Positions 51,890-60,596 of a DNA stretch of 64,000 nt are shown piece after piece. A model generated the notes under the pieces. The model did not search any database and was not told the origin of the DNA. It saw nothing but the letters and a program-made list of their open reading frames with translations. The stretch covers positions 1 to 64,000 of the forward strand of contig JAPOWW010000004.1 in NCBI GenBank assembly GCA_026707405.1, read 5' to 3'. The stretch's first letter is position 1. Each line of letters opens with the position of its first letter. This DNA is from Chloroflexota bacterium. Its GTDB lineage: Bacteria > Chloroflexota > UBA11872 > VXNJ01. Position numbers and translations under genes: made by a program.

Positions 51890-52732
51890 TTGGTAGACCT
51901 CCACCAACACTCGATCTACTCCGACGGTACCAGCACGCCCGCCGAGCTGGTAGAGCGGGCCGTCTTGCTGAATCTGACGGCGATGGCGCTGACAGATCAC
52001 GACACCACCGCAGGTCTCGACGAGTGCGGGCGCCTAGCGGCTGAAGCGGGTGTGCGGTTCATCCCGGGGGTCGAATTTGAAGCCCGCGAAGGGCCTCACG
52101 TGTTGGGATATTTCGGCGGTCGTCCGGGACCGGCGGTAGCGATAGCGGAGCGTGACTACAGGCGGTTCCGAATTGAGAGCCTCCTGATAGTCCTCGAATG
52201 CCTTGCGAAGGAGGGCTTCGAGATTGACCCGGACTCTGTGATGGAGAGGGCAGCATCCGGGACGCCGCACGTGAGCCACGTTGTGGCTGAGATGGAGCGT
52301 CTCGGTTACCTCTCGAGCCTTGACCGGTCGGTCGAGGAGTTCGCCTTGCTATTCGGGCCCGAGGGGCCGGCGGCTCTGCCCGATGTGACGGAGAATCAGT
52401 GGCCGGTTGCGGAGCTGATCCAAATGCTGCGGGATTCCGGCGCCGTGTCCGTGCTGGCGCATCCATGGGAGAGCGATCTTGCGCTGTTGCCGGAGATGAT
52501 CGAGGCAGGCCTTCAGGGGATGGAAGTTTACAACCGGAACGCTCATTTGAGTGGCAACCTGGAGAGCTTGAAGCGTTTGGCCGAACGACACGGTCTCGTG
52601 ATGACCGGCGGCTGGGACTATCACGGAGAGGCGCAAGCCGCCAGACTCGCGAGATCGGATTTGAGGGAGTTCTCGCCGCCCGACGAGCTTCTCGAACCGC
52701 TGCAGGACCTGATCGCGGCTGTGCCGGCGTGA
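51890..52732 (+). CDS. PHP domain phosphoesterase
   Basis: 280 residues of the polymerase-and-histidinol-phosphatase superfamily. Metal-binding motifs are DLHQHSIYSDG (residues 3-13), LTDHDTTAG, the Glu in GVEFEAREG with HVLGYF, and SVLAHPWE, with a final GGWDYHGE near residue 238. YciV/RNase AM and 3',5'-nucleoside bisphosphate phosphatases have this arrangement. The track start is TTG at 51890; no better start precedes the first motif. It is divergent from the thrC leader. Confidence 0.9.
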   Translation: MVDLHQHSIYSDGTSTPAELVERAVLLNLTAMALTDHDTTAGLDECGRLAAEAGVRFIPGVEFEAREGPHVLGYFGGRPGPAVAIAERDYRRFRIESLLIVLECLAKEGFEIDPDSVMERAASGTPHVSHVVAEMERLGYLSSLDRSVEEFALLFGPEGPAALPDVTENQWPVAELIQMLRDSGAVSVLAHPWESDLALLPEMIEAGLQGMEVYNRNAHLSGNLESLKRLAERHGLVMTGGWDYHGEAQAARLARSDLREFSPPDELLEPLQDLIAAVPA

Positions 52733-52802
52733 CCGGCGGTCTTAATTCCCGCGCGACGCGAAGCGGTCGTCCATCCGCTTTCTCTGTCGATTTGGCCGGT
52801 TG

Positions 52803-54065
52803 ATGGAACTCGTCGCGCCACTGGTTCGCTGGCGGATAACCGGGGCGCTCTTCTGCGCACAGGCCTTCTATTCCGCAGCGGGCATTGCGTCGTTCACCGT
52901 GGCTTCCATAATCGGAGCAGAGTTGGGCGGATCCGCGATATTCGCCGGAGTCCCCGCGGCGATGCTGTACGTGGGAAGGGGAGCGTCGGCGTATCCGATC
53001 GGGATCATCATGGACAGGGCGGGGCGGCGGCCGGCTATCGCGTTGGCCTATCTGATCGGCGCGTTTGGCGCCGCGCTTGCCACGTTATCGGTGCTGATCG
53101 AGTCTTACGCGCTATTCGTCGTGGCCGCGCTCATCTTCGGAATGGCGCGCGGCGGCTCCGACCAGTCTCGCTTCGCCGCCGCGGAGGTTCACGCCGAGGG
53201 CCGTCGCGCAAGGGTAATAGGGTTGATCGTGTTCTCGGGCACGGTCGGAGCTATCGCGGGACCCTTGCTCGTCTCGCTATCCGAACGGTTCACCGTGGCG
53301 GTGGATATTAGCTGGCTGGCGGGTCCGTGGATCGTGGCCGCGGTGTTTTCGCTACTTTCGTCGTCGATAATTCTAGGTCTGGTGCGTCCCGATCCCCTCC
53401 AAATCCTGCGATCCAGCGATCGCCGTAGGCGACCGGGGGCGGGCGCTCCCGCCCGCAAGGGTCGAGGGTATGTGGTGATGAGCATTGTTCGCAGCCCACG
53501 GGCCAGGCTGGCCATCTCGTCGATGATGATCGGTCAGGTCGTGATGGCGATGATAATGACCATGACTCCGTTGTACATGAACGAGGGTGGACAAGGAACC
53601 TCGGCCATCTCGTTCGCGATGCTGTCTCACACTGTTGGGATGTTTGGACTCGCGTGGATGACGGGGTGGCTGGTCGACCGGTTCAGTCCGATACCCATCA
53701 TGGTGGCCGGGGCCTTCATGCTGATTACAACCGGACTGCTGGCGGCCATCGCCGACAGTTTTGCGGTCACGATGGCCGTTATGTTTCTGCTGGGGCTGGG
53801 TTGGAACTTCACGTTCGTATCCGGCTCATCGCTCCTGGTCCAGGGTCTGGCGCCGAGCGAACGCGGACGAACGCAGGGCGTCGGCGACGCTTTCGTTTCG
53901 GTTACGGCCGCGACGGGCGGTCTCGGTTCCGGGCTGATGTTCGCCTGGGGCGGAATGGAGCTGCTTGGCTGGATGGGGCTGGCTCTGGCGGCGGCGCTGG
54001 TGACCGGCGCGTTTTGGGTTGGGGTTGGACGCCAGCCCCTGGCTGCCGCGGCTGACGGCTCTTAA
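52803..54065 (+). CDS. MFS transporter
   Basis: 420 residues from the ATG at 52803 (the track adds a TTG codon just before). About 12 transmembrane helices, with MFS loop signatures IIMDRAGRRPAIAL and WLVDRFSPIPIM. A basic cytoplasmic loop (SSDRRRRPGAGAPARKGRG) separates the halves. It ends by overlapping the stop of the convergent dehydrogenase gene. The substrate is unknown. Confidence 0.88.
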   Translation: MELVAPLVRWRITGALFCAQAFYSAAGIASFTVASIIGAELGGSAIFAGVPAAMLYVGRGASAYPIGIIMDRAGRRPAIALAYLIGAFGAALATLSVLIESYALFVVAALIFGMARGGSDQSRFAAAEVHAEGRRARVIGLIVFSGTVGAIAGPLLVSLSERFTVAVDISWLAGPWIVAAVFSLLSSSIILGLVRPDPLQILRSSDRRRRPGAGAPARKGRGYVVMSIVRSPRARLAISSMMIGQVVMAMIMTMTPLYMNEGGQGTSAISFAMLSHTVGMFGLAWMTGWLVDRFSPIPIMVAGAFMLITTGLLAAIADSFAVTMAVMFLLGLGWNFTFVSGSSLLVQGLAPSERGRTQGVGDAFVSVTAATGGLGSGLMFAWGGMELLGWMGLALAAALVTGAFWVGVGRQPLAAAADGS

Positions 54066-54961
54066 TCGACCGAGCCGACTTCGACGCCCGCGAGACGCTC
54101 GAGCGGCCGGATGACGGCGCTGAGGTTGTTTTCACCCTCTCCCTGAGCCTGAGCTTCGCGGTGCAGCAAGTCGGCCATCGTGGCCATGGCGAGTCTTACG
54201 CCCTGCTCTTTTCCGAAGTCGGTGATAAGCCCGAGGTCCTTTGATATGAGATCGACCGCGAACCGCGGGGAAAAGTCGCGCTTGAGCGTGCTGTCCGGGA
54301 TTGTCCAGGTCATTACGGCGCTTTGCGCCATCGCGCCATTGAGAATGTCGTAGAGCTGCCTAACGTCGAGCCCATATTTCGCGGCCATAACGAAAGCCTC
54401 GGCGCAGGCGGCGTTGGCGACACCTACGAGAAGTTGATTGGCAAGCTTGACGACCGAACCGGCTCCTACCGCTCCGCAATGGAAGATCTTCTCCTTTTGC
54501 CCCACGACCTCCAAAAGCTCAAGGCTTGCCTCGAAGTGGCTCGTTTCCCCTCCCGTCATGATCGAGAGCGTACCGGCCTCGGCTCCGGCCGGCCCACCAC
54601 TCATCGGTGCGTCGAGATAGCCGAGTCCGCGAGCATAGGCGGCTTCGGCGCAGCGCCTGGCGGTATCGGGTCCGTTTGTGCTGAAGTCGATCAAGATCGC
54701 TCCGTCGCGGGCGTTCTCGACGATGCCGTCAGAGCCCAAAAACACGTCCTCGACAGTCTGTGGTGTTGGAAGTGCGGTCATCACGAACTCGGAGGCCCGC
54801 GCCGCTTCCGCGGTTGAGGATGCTCGCAGGGCGCCTTCCGCCACGAGCTCGTGAACGACGGTCTGGCTTCGGTTGTGGACCGTCACACGGTGGCTGGCCT
54901 TGATCAGATTTCTGGCCATCCGGCTTCCCATGAGCCCCAGACCTACAAAACTTACGTTCAT
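54062..54961 (-). CDS. 3-hydroxyisobutyrate dehydrogenase-like NAD(P)-dependent oxidoreductase
   Basis: Beta-hydroxyacid dehydrogenase family, 299 residues from the ATG at 54961, which sits 6 bases after GGAAGGAA (the track begins 7 codons earlier). NAD loop is FVGLGLMGSRMARNLI. The substrate-binding DAPMSGGPAGAEAGTLSIMTGG block and the catalytic Lys region GAGSVVKLANQLLVG (about residues 162-176) are intact. Family members oxidise 3-hydroxyisobutyrate, tartronate semialdehyde or related 3-hydroxy acids; the last would fit sugar-acid catabolism. The stop codon overlaps that of the MFS gene (TTAA shared). Confidence 0.93.
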   Translation of the reverse strand: MNVSFVGLGLMGSRMARNLIKASHRVTVHNRSQTVVHELVAEGALRASSTAEAARASEFVMTALPTPQTVEDVFLGSDGIVENARDGAILIDFSTNGPDTARRCAEAAYARGLGYLDAPMSGGPAGAEAGTLSIMTGGETSHFEASLELLEVVGQKEKIFHCGAVGAGSVVKLANQLLVGVANAACAEAFVMAAKYGLDVRQLYDILNGAMAQSAVMTWTIPDSTLKRDFSPRFAVDLISKDLGLITDFGKEQGVRLAMATMADLLHREAQAQGEGENNLSAVIRPLERLAGVEVGSVD

Positions 54962-55029
54962 TGCACATTCCTTCCGTTTCACCCGGTGTAATTCGGCTGC
55001 TGGAGTTGCCGCCGCTCCTAGGTTTTCCT

Positions 55030-55131
55030 CAATTGACAGGCGCTAGCGCGCTCCGAAATTGTAATGACAGGCATTGGGGGACATCGATCCACAATTGACA
55101 TAACCGAGGCTGAAGCGAAAAATGTCATTAC
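55030..55131. promoter_or_regulatory. Repeat-rich promoter region of the BNR genes
   Basis: Two direct copies of CAATTGACA (55030-55038, 55092-55100), each containing a consensus -35 TTGACA. A perfect 9-bp inverted repeat pairs GTAATGACA (55061-55069) with TGTCATTAC (55123-55131). The second TTGACA has AAAAAT at the -10 distance, a weak match. Two alternating half-site types suggest regulator binding, but direction and protein are unknown. Confidence 0.4.
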
Positions 55132-55187
55132 TTACTTTAGGTATTTCAAGCCGGATCGGCGCCCGGCGTTTGTAAAGCGAGGCGAAA

Positions 55188-58100
55188 ATGCCGATCGCTC
55201 AATCGGCTGGTAAGCGTATTCCGGTTCTAGCGGCGATTGTCTCGACCGCTCTTCTGTTGGTGCTCGTCGCGCTCATAGCCGAGAACGCGCAGGCTATCGG
55301 CCTAGCCGGGCAATGGGTGAGCATGGGGGAAATCCCGGCCGGCCGCGCGACGGCGGCGCAGGCGACACCGTTCTACGCGTCCAGCAGAAATGTCTTTTTT
55401 GCATCCGATACGGGCGGCGTTTACCGGAGCATTGACGGCGGTGACACGTTCCAGGAGCGAAACTCAGGATTGCTCGATCAGCGAGTAACGAACCTTGCGG
55501 TTTCTCCGCGCTTCGAATTCGACCTGCTGTTGTTTGCGTCGACTCCGACGGGACTCTTCAGAAGCGGTGACGGGGCGGCGAACTGGTCGAGGGCTACCTC
55601 GGGTCTGCCCGACAGCGGCGTGACCGGCGTCGCGTTCGCGCCCGCCTTCGAGGCCAACCAGACGGTGTTCGCGGCTACTGACGGGTTCGGCGTCTACAGG
55701 TCGAACGATGCCGGGACCACGTGGAACTCCCTGTCGAGCAGCGGTCTCACGCGCACCGATCTGAAGGGGATTCAGGTTGCTCCTGGCGCCGGGGGCCACT
55801 TGACGATGGTAGTTTGGACTGACTCCCACGTCTTTCGAAGCCGAGACTCAGGTAGCACCTGGAAAGAAAGGAACTCGGGGCTGCCTGGAGGCCGGAGCAT
55901 ACGATTCATCGCCCTGGGACCGAAGTTCGACGCCGACGGACTGGCCCTCTTGGGGACGAAGGGACACGGCATCTACCGAACCAAGAACAGGGGAGACAAC
56001 TGGTCTTCCGCCGGCCTTTCGGGCAAGGGGGCGGTTGAGGCGGTTATTTTTGCTCCCGCCTTTGGGGCGGACGGCGGGATTCTTGTTTATGCGGGAACGA
56101 CCGAGGGCGGATTTTTTAGGTCCACAGATCGCGGACGGTCCTGGAAGGAATCCAATAAGGGGCTGCCTCGGAATAGCATTGCGTCGATCAGCATCTCCAA
56201 TGACTTTCGGTCCGACGAGACCCTGTTCGCCGGGGGAGCCCACGGCGGACTCTTTCGGTCCACCAATGCTGGCGACACGTGGGCGGCGATCGGATCCGGC
56301 ATCGTTACCGCCAGAGTTGCAGCGCTGGGGTTTTCAAACAACTACCGCTCGGACCGCACGTTGTTCATAGGAACCCAGAGCGGGCTGCTAAAGTCCGAAG
56401 ATCACGGGGTCACATGGTCCAACATCACCTGGAACCTGCCCGACCGTCGTATTCAAACGATGGCGGTTTCGCCAAGCTACGCTGACGAACGGGCCATTTT
56501 CGTCGGGCTGCATGGGGACGGTGTACATAGGACCTTCAGGGAAGCCGGGAACGCGTGGGTGAAGCAGGATGCCGGACTGAAAGGCAGCCGGCTCGAAGCC
56601 AACCCACTGACTGTGGCGACCTCTCCGGCCTTCCATAACACCAGGGGGGACCTGACCGTCTTCGTGGGAGGCTCCGGCGGCGTGGCCCGGTCGGAGCTGG
56701 CCGGAACTGCGTGGGTTCACGTGCTAGGCGTCGCGCCGGGGGCAGCCATATCGTCGATCGCTCCTTCGCCCGCCTATGACTCCGACGGCACGGTCTTTGC
56801 CGCGAGCCGGGGTTCCGGTGTTTTCAAGAGCATGACGCGGGGACAGTCGTGGGATCTTGTGAATAACGGGCTTGGGAACCTGATGGTCCATCAACTCGCT
56901 ATTTCTCCTTCATTCACTTCAGACAGGACGGTGCTCGCGGCGACCGATGGCGGCGTCTTCATAACGAGGGATGGAGGTCAAGTCTGGAGCGCAACGTCTG
57001 TAACTCAGGCGGTGTCGACGGTGGCGTTTGCGCCGGATTTCCCAGCCAGCCGGGCCGCGTTCACGTCTTCGGCGGGACAAGGCGGTGTAGTTATGCAGTC
57101 GGTTGACGGCGGCGTGAACTGGCATCCGATTACGAACGGCTTGCCCAACGCCGAGATCCTCGTGCTTGGGGTATCGCCGGATTTTGCCAATGATAAGAAT
57201 GTCTTCGTTGGTACGGACCGGTACGGACTGTGGGTGTACTGGGCTACTGGCGGCATTACCGGCCCGGTCACGACGCCTGTTGTTACAACGCCTGTAACGG
57301 AAACTCCCGTTCCGCCAACACGGCCTGTGACGGTCGTGCCTTCGAGCATCGGCGCCGCAACGGTGGTGTCGAATCTCTATGTGGTCGACCCGTCGGGCGC
57401 GAACGCGGATCTTAGACATAATGTCCCGAATCTAGCGGTCGTCGTTGATGGGCAAACCCTGGTAGCCGAGTTTAAGCGGCATTACGAGAGCACAGGCGGG
57501 ATCGAGCGGTGGGGACTGCCAATTTCGGAGGTCTTTGAGGAGACCAGCGGCTCCCTGACCCAGTATTACCAACGCGGGGTAGTCGATTTCCATAAACGTC
57601 TTGACCTGGGTGGAACGTGGGTGACGGAAAGGCGTTTGACCTGGGACTACATGGGAGGGGGAGCCGGTGGAAGCGTGGACATGGGCGTCGAACCGCATAT
57701 AACCAATCCTCATGAAGGCCAGCCCTTAGGGCCTTGGGGGCACAAGGTCTCGGACTTTGACATAAGCGGACAGTTCGTTGGATTCAGGCAGTTCTTTGAC
57801 CGCTTTGGGGGAACCCATAGCTTTGGGTATCCTAAGACCGATGCACGCGCGGACATTGGCGCTCCTGGCATGCTGCTCGCCAGAGGTGCATCTTTGGGGC
57901 GAGTTCGGCAGTATTATCAAGCTGCGATTATGGAGTTTTTCCCCGACAATCCCGAAGGATATAAGGTGCAGTTGACGCTTTTGGGAGACTTCTTGCGTGA
58001 CTTAACCTATCCCAACGAATCTTGGCGGAATCTCGCACCGTTTTCGGCTGCACAGGAGTTTGCCGCAGGATCGACTGTAGGAATCGTGGCAGTCAGGTAG
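55188..58100 (+). CDS. Secreted BNR/Asp-box repeat (sortilin-like) protein with C-terminal LGFP-like domain
   Basis: 970 residues. An N-terminal signal or anchor helix (VLAAIVSTALLLVLVALIAENAQA) is followed by about 13 blades of a VPS10/Ycf48-like beta-propeller. Each blade holds an Asp-box (S-x-D-x-G-x-T-W, for example RSTDRGRSWKES, RSTNAGDTWAA) and an AFSPAF/ISPSF-type strand. A Thr/Pro-rich linker follows (TGPVTTPVVTTPVTETPVPPT, about 690-715). The C-terminal 250 residues contain LGFP-like repeats (RWGLPISEVFEE, YQRGVVDFH, FGYPKTDARADIG). Extracellular, probably surface or substrate-binding. The neighbouring gene is a shorter paralogue. Confidence 0.88.
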   Translation: MPIAQSAGKRIPVLAAIVSTALLLVLVALIAENAQAIGLAGQWVSMGEIPAGRATAAQATPFYASSRNVFFASDTGGVYRSIDGGDTFQERNSGLLDQRVTNLAVSPRFEFDLLLFASTPTGLFRSGDGAANWSRATSGLPDSGVTGVAFAPAFEANQTVFAATDGFGVYRSNDAGTTWNSLSSSGLTRTDLKGIQVAPGAGGHLTMVVWTDSHVFRSRDSGSTWKERNSGLPGGRSIRFIALGPKFDADGLALLGTKGHGIYRTKNRGDNWSSAGLSGKGAVEAVIFAPAFGADGGILVYAGTTEGGFFRSTDRGRSWKESNKGLPRNSIASISISNDFRSDETLFAGGAHGGLFRSTNAGDTWAAIGSGIVTARVAALGFSNNYRSDRTLFIGTQSGLLKSEDHGVTWSNITWNLPDRRIQTMAVSPSYADERAIFVGLHGDGVHRTFREAGNAWVKQDAGLKGSRLEANPLTVATSPAFHNTRGDLTVFVGGSGGVARSELAGTAWVHVLGVAPGAAISSIAPSPAYDSDGTVFAASRGSGVFKSMTRGQSWDLVNNGLGNLMVHQLAISPSFTSDRTVLAATDGGVFITRDGGQVWSATSVTQAVSTVAFAPDFPASRAAFTSSAGQGGVVMQSVDGGVNWHPITNGLPNAEILVLGVSPDFANDKNVFVGTDRYGLWVYWATGGITGPVTTPVVTTPVTETPVPPTRPVTVVPSSIGAATVVSNLYVVDPSGANADLRHNVPNLAVVVDGQTLVAEFKRHYESTGGIERWGLPISEVFEETSGSLTQYYQRGVVDFHKRLDLGGTWVTERRLTWDYMGGGAGGSVDMGVEPHITNPHEGQPLGPWGHKVSDFDISGQFVGFRQFFDRFGGTHSFGYPKTDARADIGAPGMLLARGASLGRVRQYYQAAIMEFFPDNPEGYKVQLTLLGDFLRDLTYPNESWRNLAPFSAAQEFAAGSTVGIVAVR

Positions 58101-58175
58101 AAGTTGAACAATCGTCTCCCGGATCGTGCAAGGATGCGCAGCACCGGTTGGGCAGATCGGTAGTGGAGTAAAGCT

Positions 58176-60203
58176 ATGAGGATAGTGAGACTGAAGGCAG
58201 TTCGTCTGGTCGCGACCCTTGTGGCCATGATCGGGCTCTGTGGCACGCTGGCCGCGCCCGCGGGCGCAATCGGCGTTGAGGGACAGTGGGTACCGGTAGC
58301 CGGTCCTCCCGGCGCAGCGCCGACCAGCATCGTTCCTTCACCCATCTATCTGTACGACTCGACGGTGTTTGTATCAACAAATTCGGCGGGCGTATTCAGG
58401 AGCAGCAACGGTGGAGGATCATTTACGCGGCTAAACAACGGCTTGACCAACCTGGCGGTGAACGACATGGCAGTCTCGCCCAAAGTCTGGGTGGACGGGA
58501 TCATGTTGGCCGCCACTCCGTCGGGTCTCTTCAGGACTACCGATACTGGACTAAATTGGTCTGTCGTCGGCAGTGACCTGGGGACCGGCAATGTGCAAAG
58601 TGTGGCGATGTCGGCGAACTTCGAGAAGGACCAGAACGCCTACGCGGCAGTCTACGGAAGCGGAATCTACCGATCTCAGGACGGCGGAGTGACGTGGGTG
58701 AATACGGGAGTGGCGGGTATAGGTGATCTCGCGATTAGCGGAGTGAGAGTGTCGCCGGCCGGCCCTAAAGAAGTGTTCGCGTGGACGAGAACCAAGATCT
58801 TCAGGAGTATCAATTACGGAAAGAGCTGGACGAGAGTATCAAAGGGGCTCCCGGACGGCGCGAGCGCGCAGTTCTTGAGCGTCAATTTGACACCCGATTA
58901 CCGCAATTCGAAGACTCTGTTCCTGGCTACGGCTCACAAGGGAATGTACAAATCCACTGACTCCGGCTTGAACTGGACCGGTGCGGGGCTGACTGACTTG
59001 GGGCGAATCAACGGGATTGCCTTCTCACCCAACTACGGTCAGGACGAAAAAGTGTTTGTTGCAACCCAACTCGGCGGGATATTCAAGTCGGTTGACCGCG
59101 GCGTGAACTGGAATGACATAAACGTAGATCTCGCTGGTCTCGATTTTTCCGTCGTTGCTCTTACGCATGGTTTCCTGGATAACGAGACGTTGTTTACCGC
59201 GAGCCATACAGGAATCCTTTACAAGACCACGAACACAGGTGCTGACTGGTTCAAGATCAGCGGCGTGGCCAGTGCCCAAATTGCGGGATTTGGTTTTTCT
59301 TCCAATTATGGCACTGACGTGACTCTGGTGAGCGCGACACGCAGCGGCGTTTTCCGGTCGGACGACGGGGGCTGGAGATGGACATCCATTACGACAGACT
59401 TGCCGAACACAGATTTTGAAGCCTTTGCGGTATCGCCCAATTATCCGGCAGACGGAACCATCGTTACGATGCTTGGCGACGCGGGCATTTATCGGACGTT
59501 CAATAGCGGGGAGTGGTGGGTGCAGCAAAACCAGGGAACGACATCAGTACTTCGCGCTATTCCGCGAACCATAGCGTTCTCGCCGAACTACGCTAACGAT
59601 AACCTTGTGCTGGCGGGCGGCGGGTCGGGCGCCTTCAGGTCGATCGACGGCGGGGCCACCTGGGTCGAGGCTAACGAGGGCAGTACGTATACCGACGTGG
59701 CCTCGTTCGGTTTCTCACCCGCAATCGCTGCGGACGGAGTAGTGTTTGCCGGTACCGCGGGCGGCGGGCTGTTCAAGTCTGTCGACGCCGGTCAGTCGTG
59801 GACGCAGTCCAGCTCCGGCGTAACCAACGGAATGATCAACGCCGTAGCCGTTTCGCCGTCGTTCGCAACTGACCGTACGGTGCTCATAGCTACCGCGGGC
59901 GGCATATTCAAGTCGACCGACGGAGGAGCGACGTGGACTGGCGTCCACTCGGGCAATTTCATCGGACTGGCGCTGTCGCCTGACTTTGGATCGGACCGCT
60001 TCGCGTTTGCGATAACCGAGGGGCCCGGAGGAAGAGTCTTCGGCTCTTCGGATTGGGGCGACACATGGTCGGAACTTGGGAGCGGCTTGGCGTCGGACAT
60101 GCCAACGATGGTCGCCGTTTCGCCCGCCTACAGTAACGACCAAAACGTGTTCGTCGGCACGTCGAACTACGGGTTGTGGGTGTTCAAAGGTACACCCTCC
60201 TGA
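58176..60203 (+). CDS. Secreted BNR/Asp-box repeat protein (paralogue)
   Basis: 675 residues with a signal peptide (VRLVATLVAMIGLCGTLAAPAGAIG). The same GQWVPV start of the mature region and Asp-box propeller follow as in the upstream gene (RSSNGGGSF, RTTDTGLNW, RSQDGGVTW and so on, about 12 copies). It ends directly after the propeller (NYGLWVF), lacking the linker and LGFP-like domain. A good GGAG lies before the ATG, and it starts 75 bases after the first gene, so they are probably co-transcribed and arose by tandem duplication with loss or gain of the C-terminal domain. Confidence 0.88.
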   Translation: MRIVRLKAVRLVATLVAMIGLCGTLAAPAGAIGVEGQWVPVAGPPGAAPTSIVPSPIYLYDSTVFVSTNSAGVFRSSNGGGSFTRLNNGLTNLAVNDMAVSPKVWVDGIMLAATPSGLFRTTDTGLNWSVVGSDLGTGNVQSVAMSANFEKDQNAYAAVYGSGIYRSQDGGVTWVNTGVAGIGDLAISGVRVSPAGPKEVFAWTRTKIFRSINYGKSWTRVSKGLPDGASAQFLSVNLTPDYRNSKTLFLATAHKGMYKSTDSGLNWTGAGLTDLGRINGIAFSPNYGQDEKVFVATQLGGIFKSVDRGVNWNDINVDLAGLDFSVVALTHGFLDNETLFTASHTGILYKTTNTGADWFKISGVASAQIAGFGFSSNYGTDVTLVSATRSGVFRSDDGGWRWTSITTDLPNTDFEAFAVSPNYPADGTIVTMLGDAGIYRTFNSGEWWVQQNQGTTSVLRAIPRTIAFSPNYANDNLVLAGGGSGAFRSIDGGATWVEANEGSTYTDVASFGFSPAIAADGVVFAGTAGGGLFKSVDAGQSWTQSSSGVTNGMINAVAVSPSFATDRTVLIATAGGIFKSTDGGATWTGVHSGNFIGLALSPDFGSDRFAFAITEGPGGRVFGSSDWGDTWSELGSGLASDMPTMVAVSPAYSNDQNVFVGTSNYGLWVFKGTPS

Positions 60204-60596
60204 GGCCGTGAGGCATTCGCTGTAGACGCGCTTTCTGCGCATTCCGGTGTCTCAGCCAGAGCCAGATAGGATCGATATCGATGCCGCCGCCAGTGTTTCA
60301 TCGTAAATTGCTTGAAGAAGCGCACTTTCCCGCGTGAGTGATGGACTCAAGGGGCGCGGTCGAAGACACGATATGGGCCGTTACATACTCTGGCAGTTAT
60401 TCGTCCGCTATGCGAGGGGTGGCGCTCCAAAACCACCGTCTTGCATATCGAGGGTGCGGCGTTGGAGGTGAGACACTAGATGGCAACGCCTTGGTCGGCG
60501 CGGACGCGTGTAGAATCGATCTAACGGTCGCGGCTCTGTGATCTCGACTGGGAATGCCTACTTGAACTCGTATAACTGTCCACGCGTTTGTTTGAA
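60204..60596. other. Intergenic region before the TPR gene
   Basis: About 390 bases. There is a perfect 12-bp palindrome ATCGATATCGAT (60271-60282) and a short frame at 60373 reading MGRYILWQLFVRYA, reminiscent of an Opp-type permease start but not continuing. No tRNA, terminator or convincing gene is seen. Confidence 0.4.

Noticed and set aside
60271-60282. 12-bp palindrome ATCGATATCGAT as a regulatory site
   Set aside because: Simple repeat of ATCGAT, not positioned near a start codon or promoter motif.
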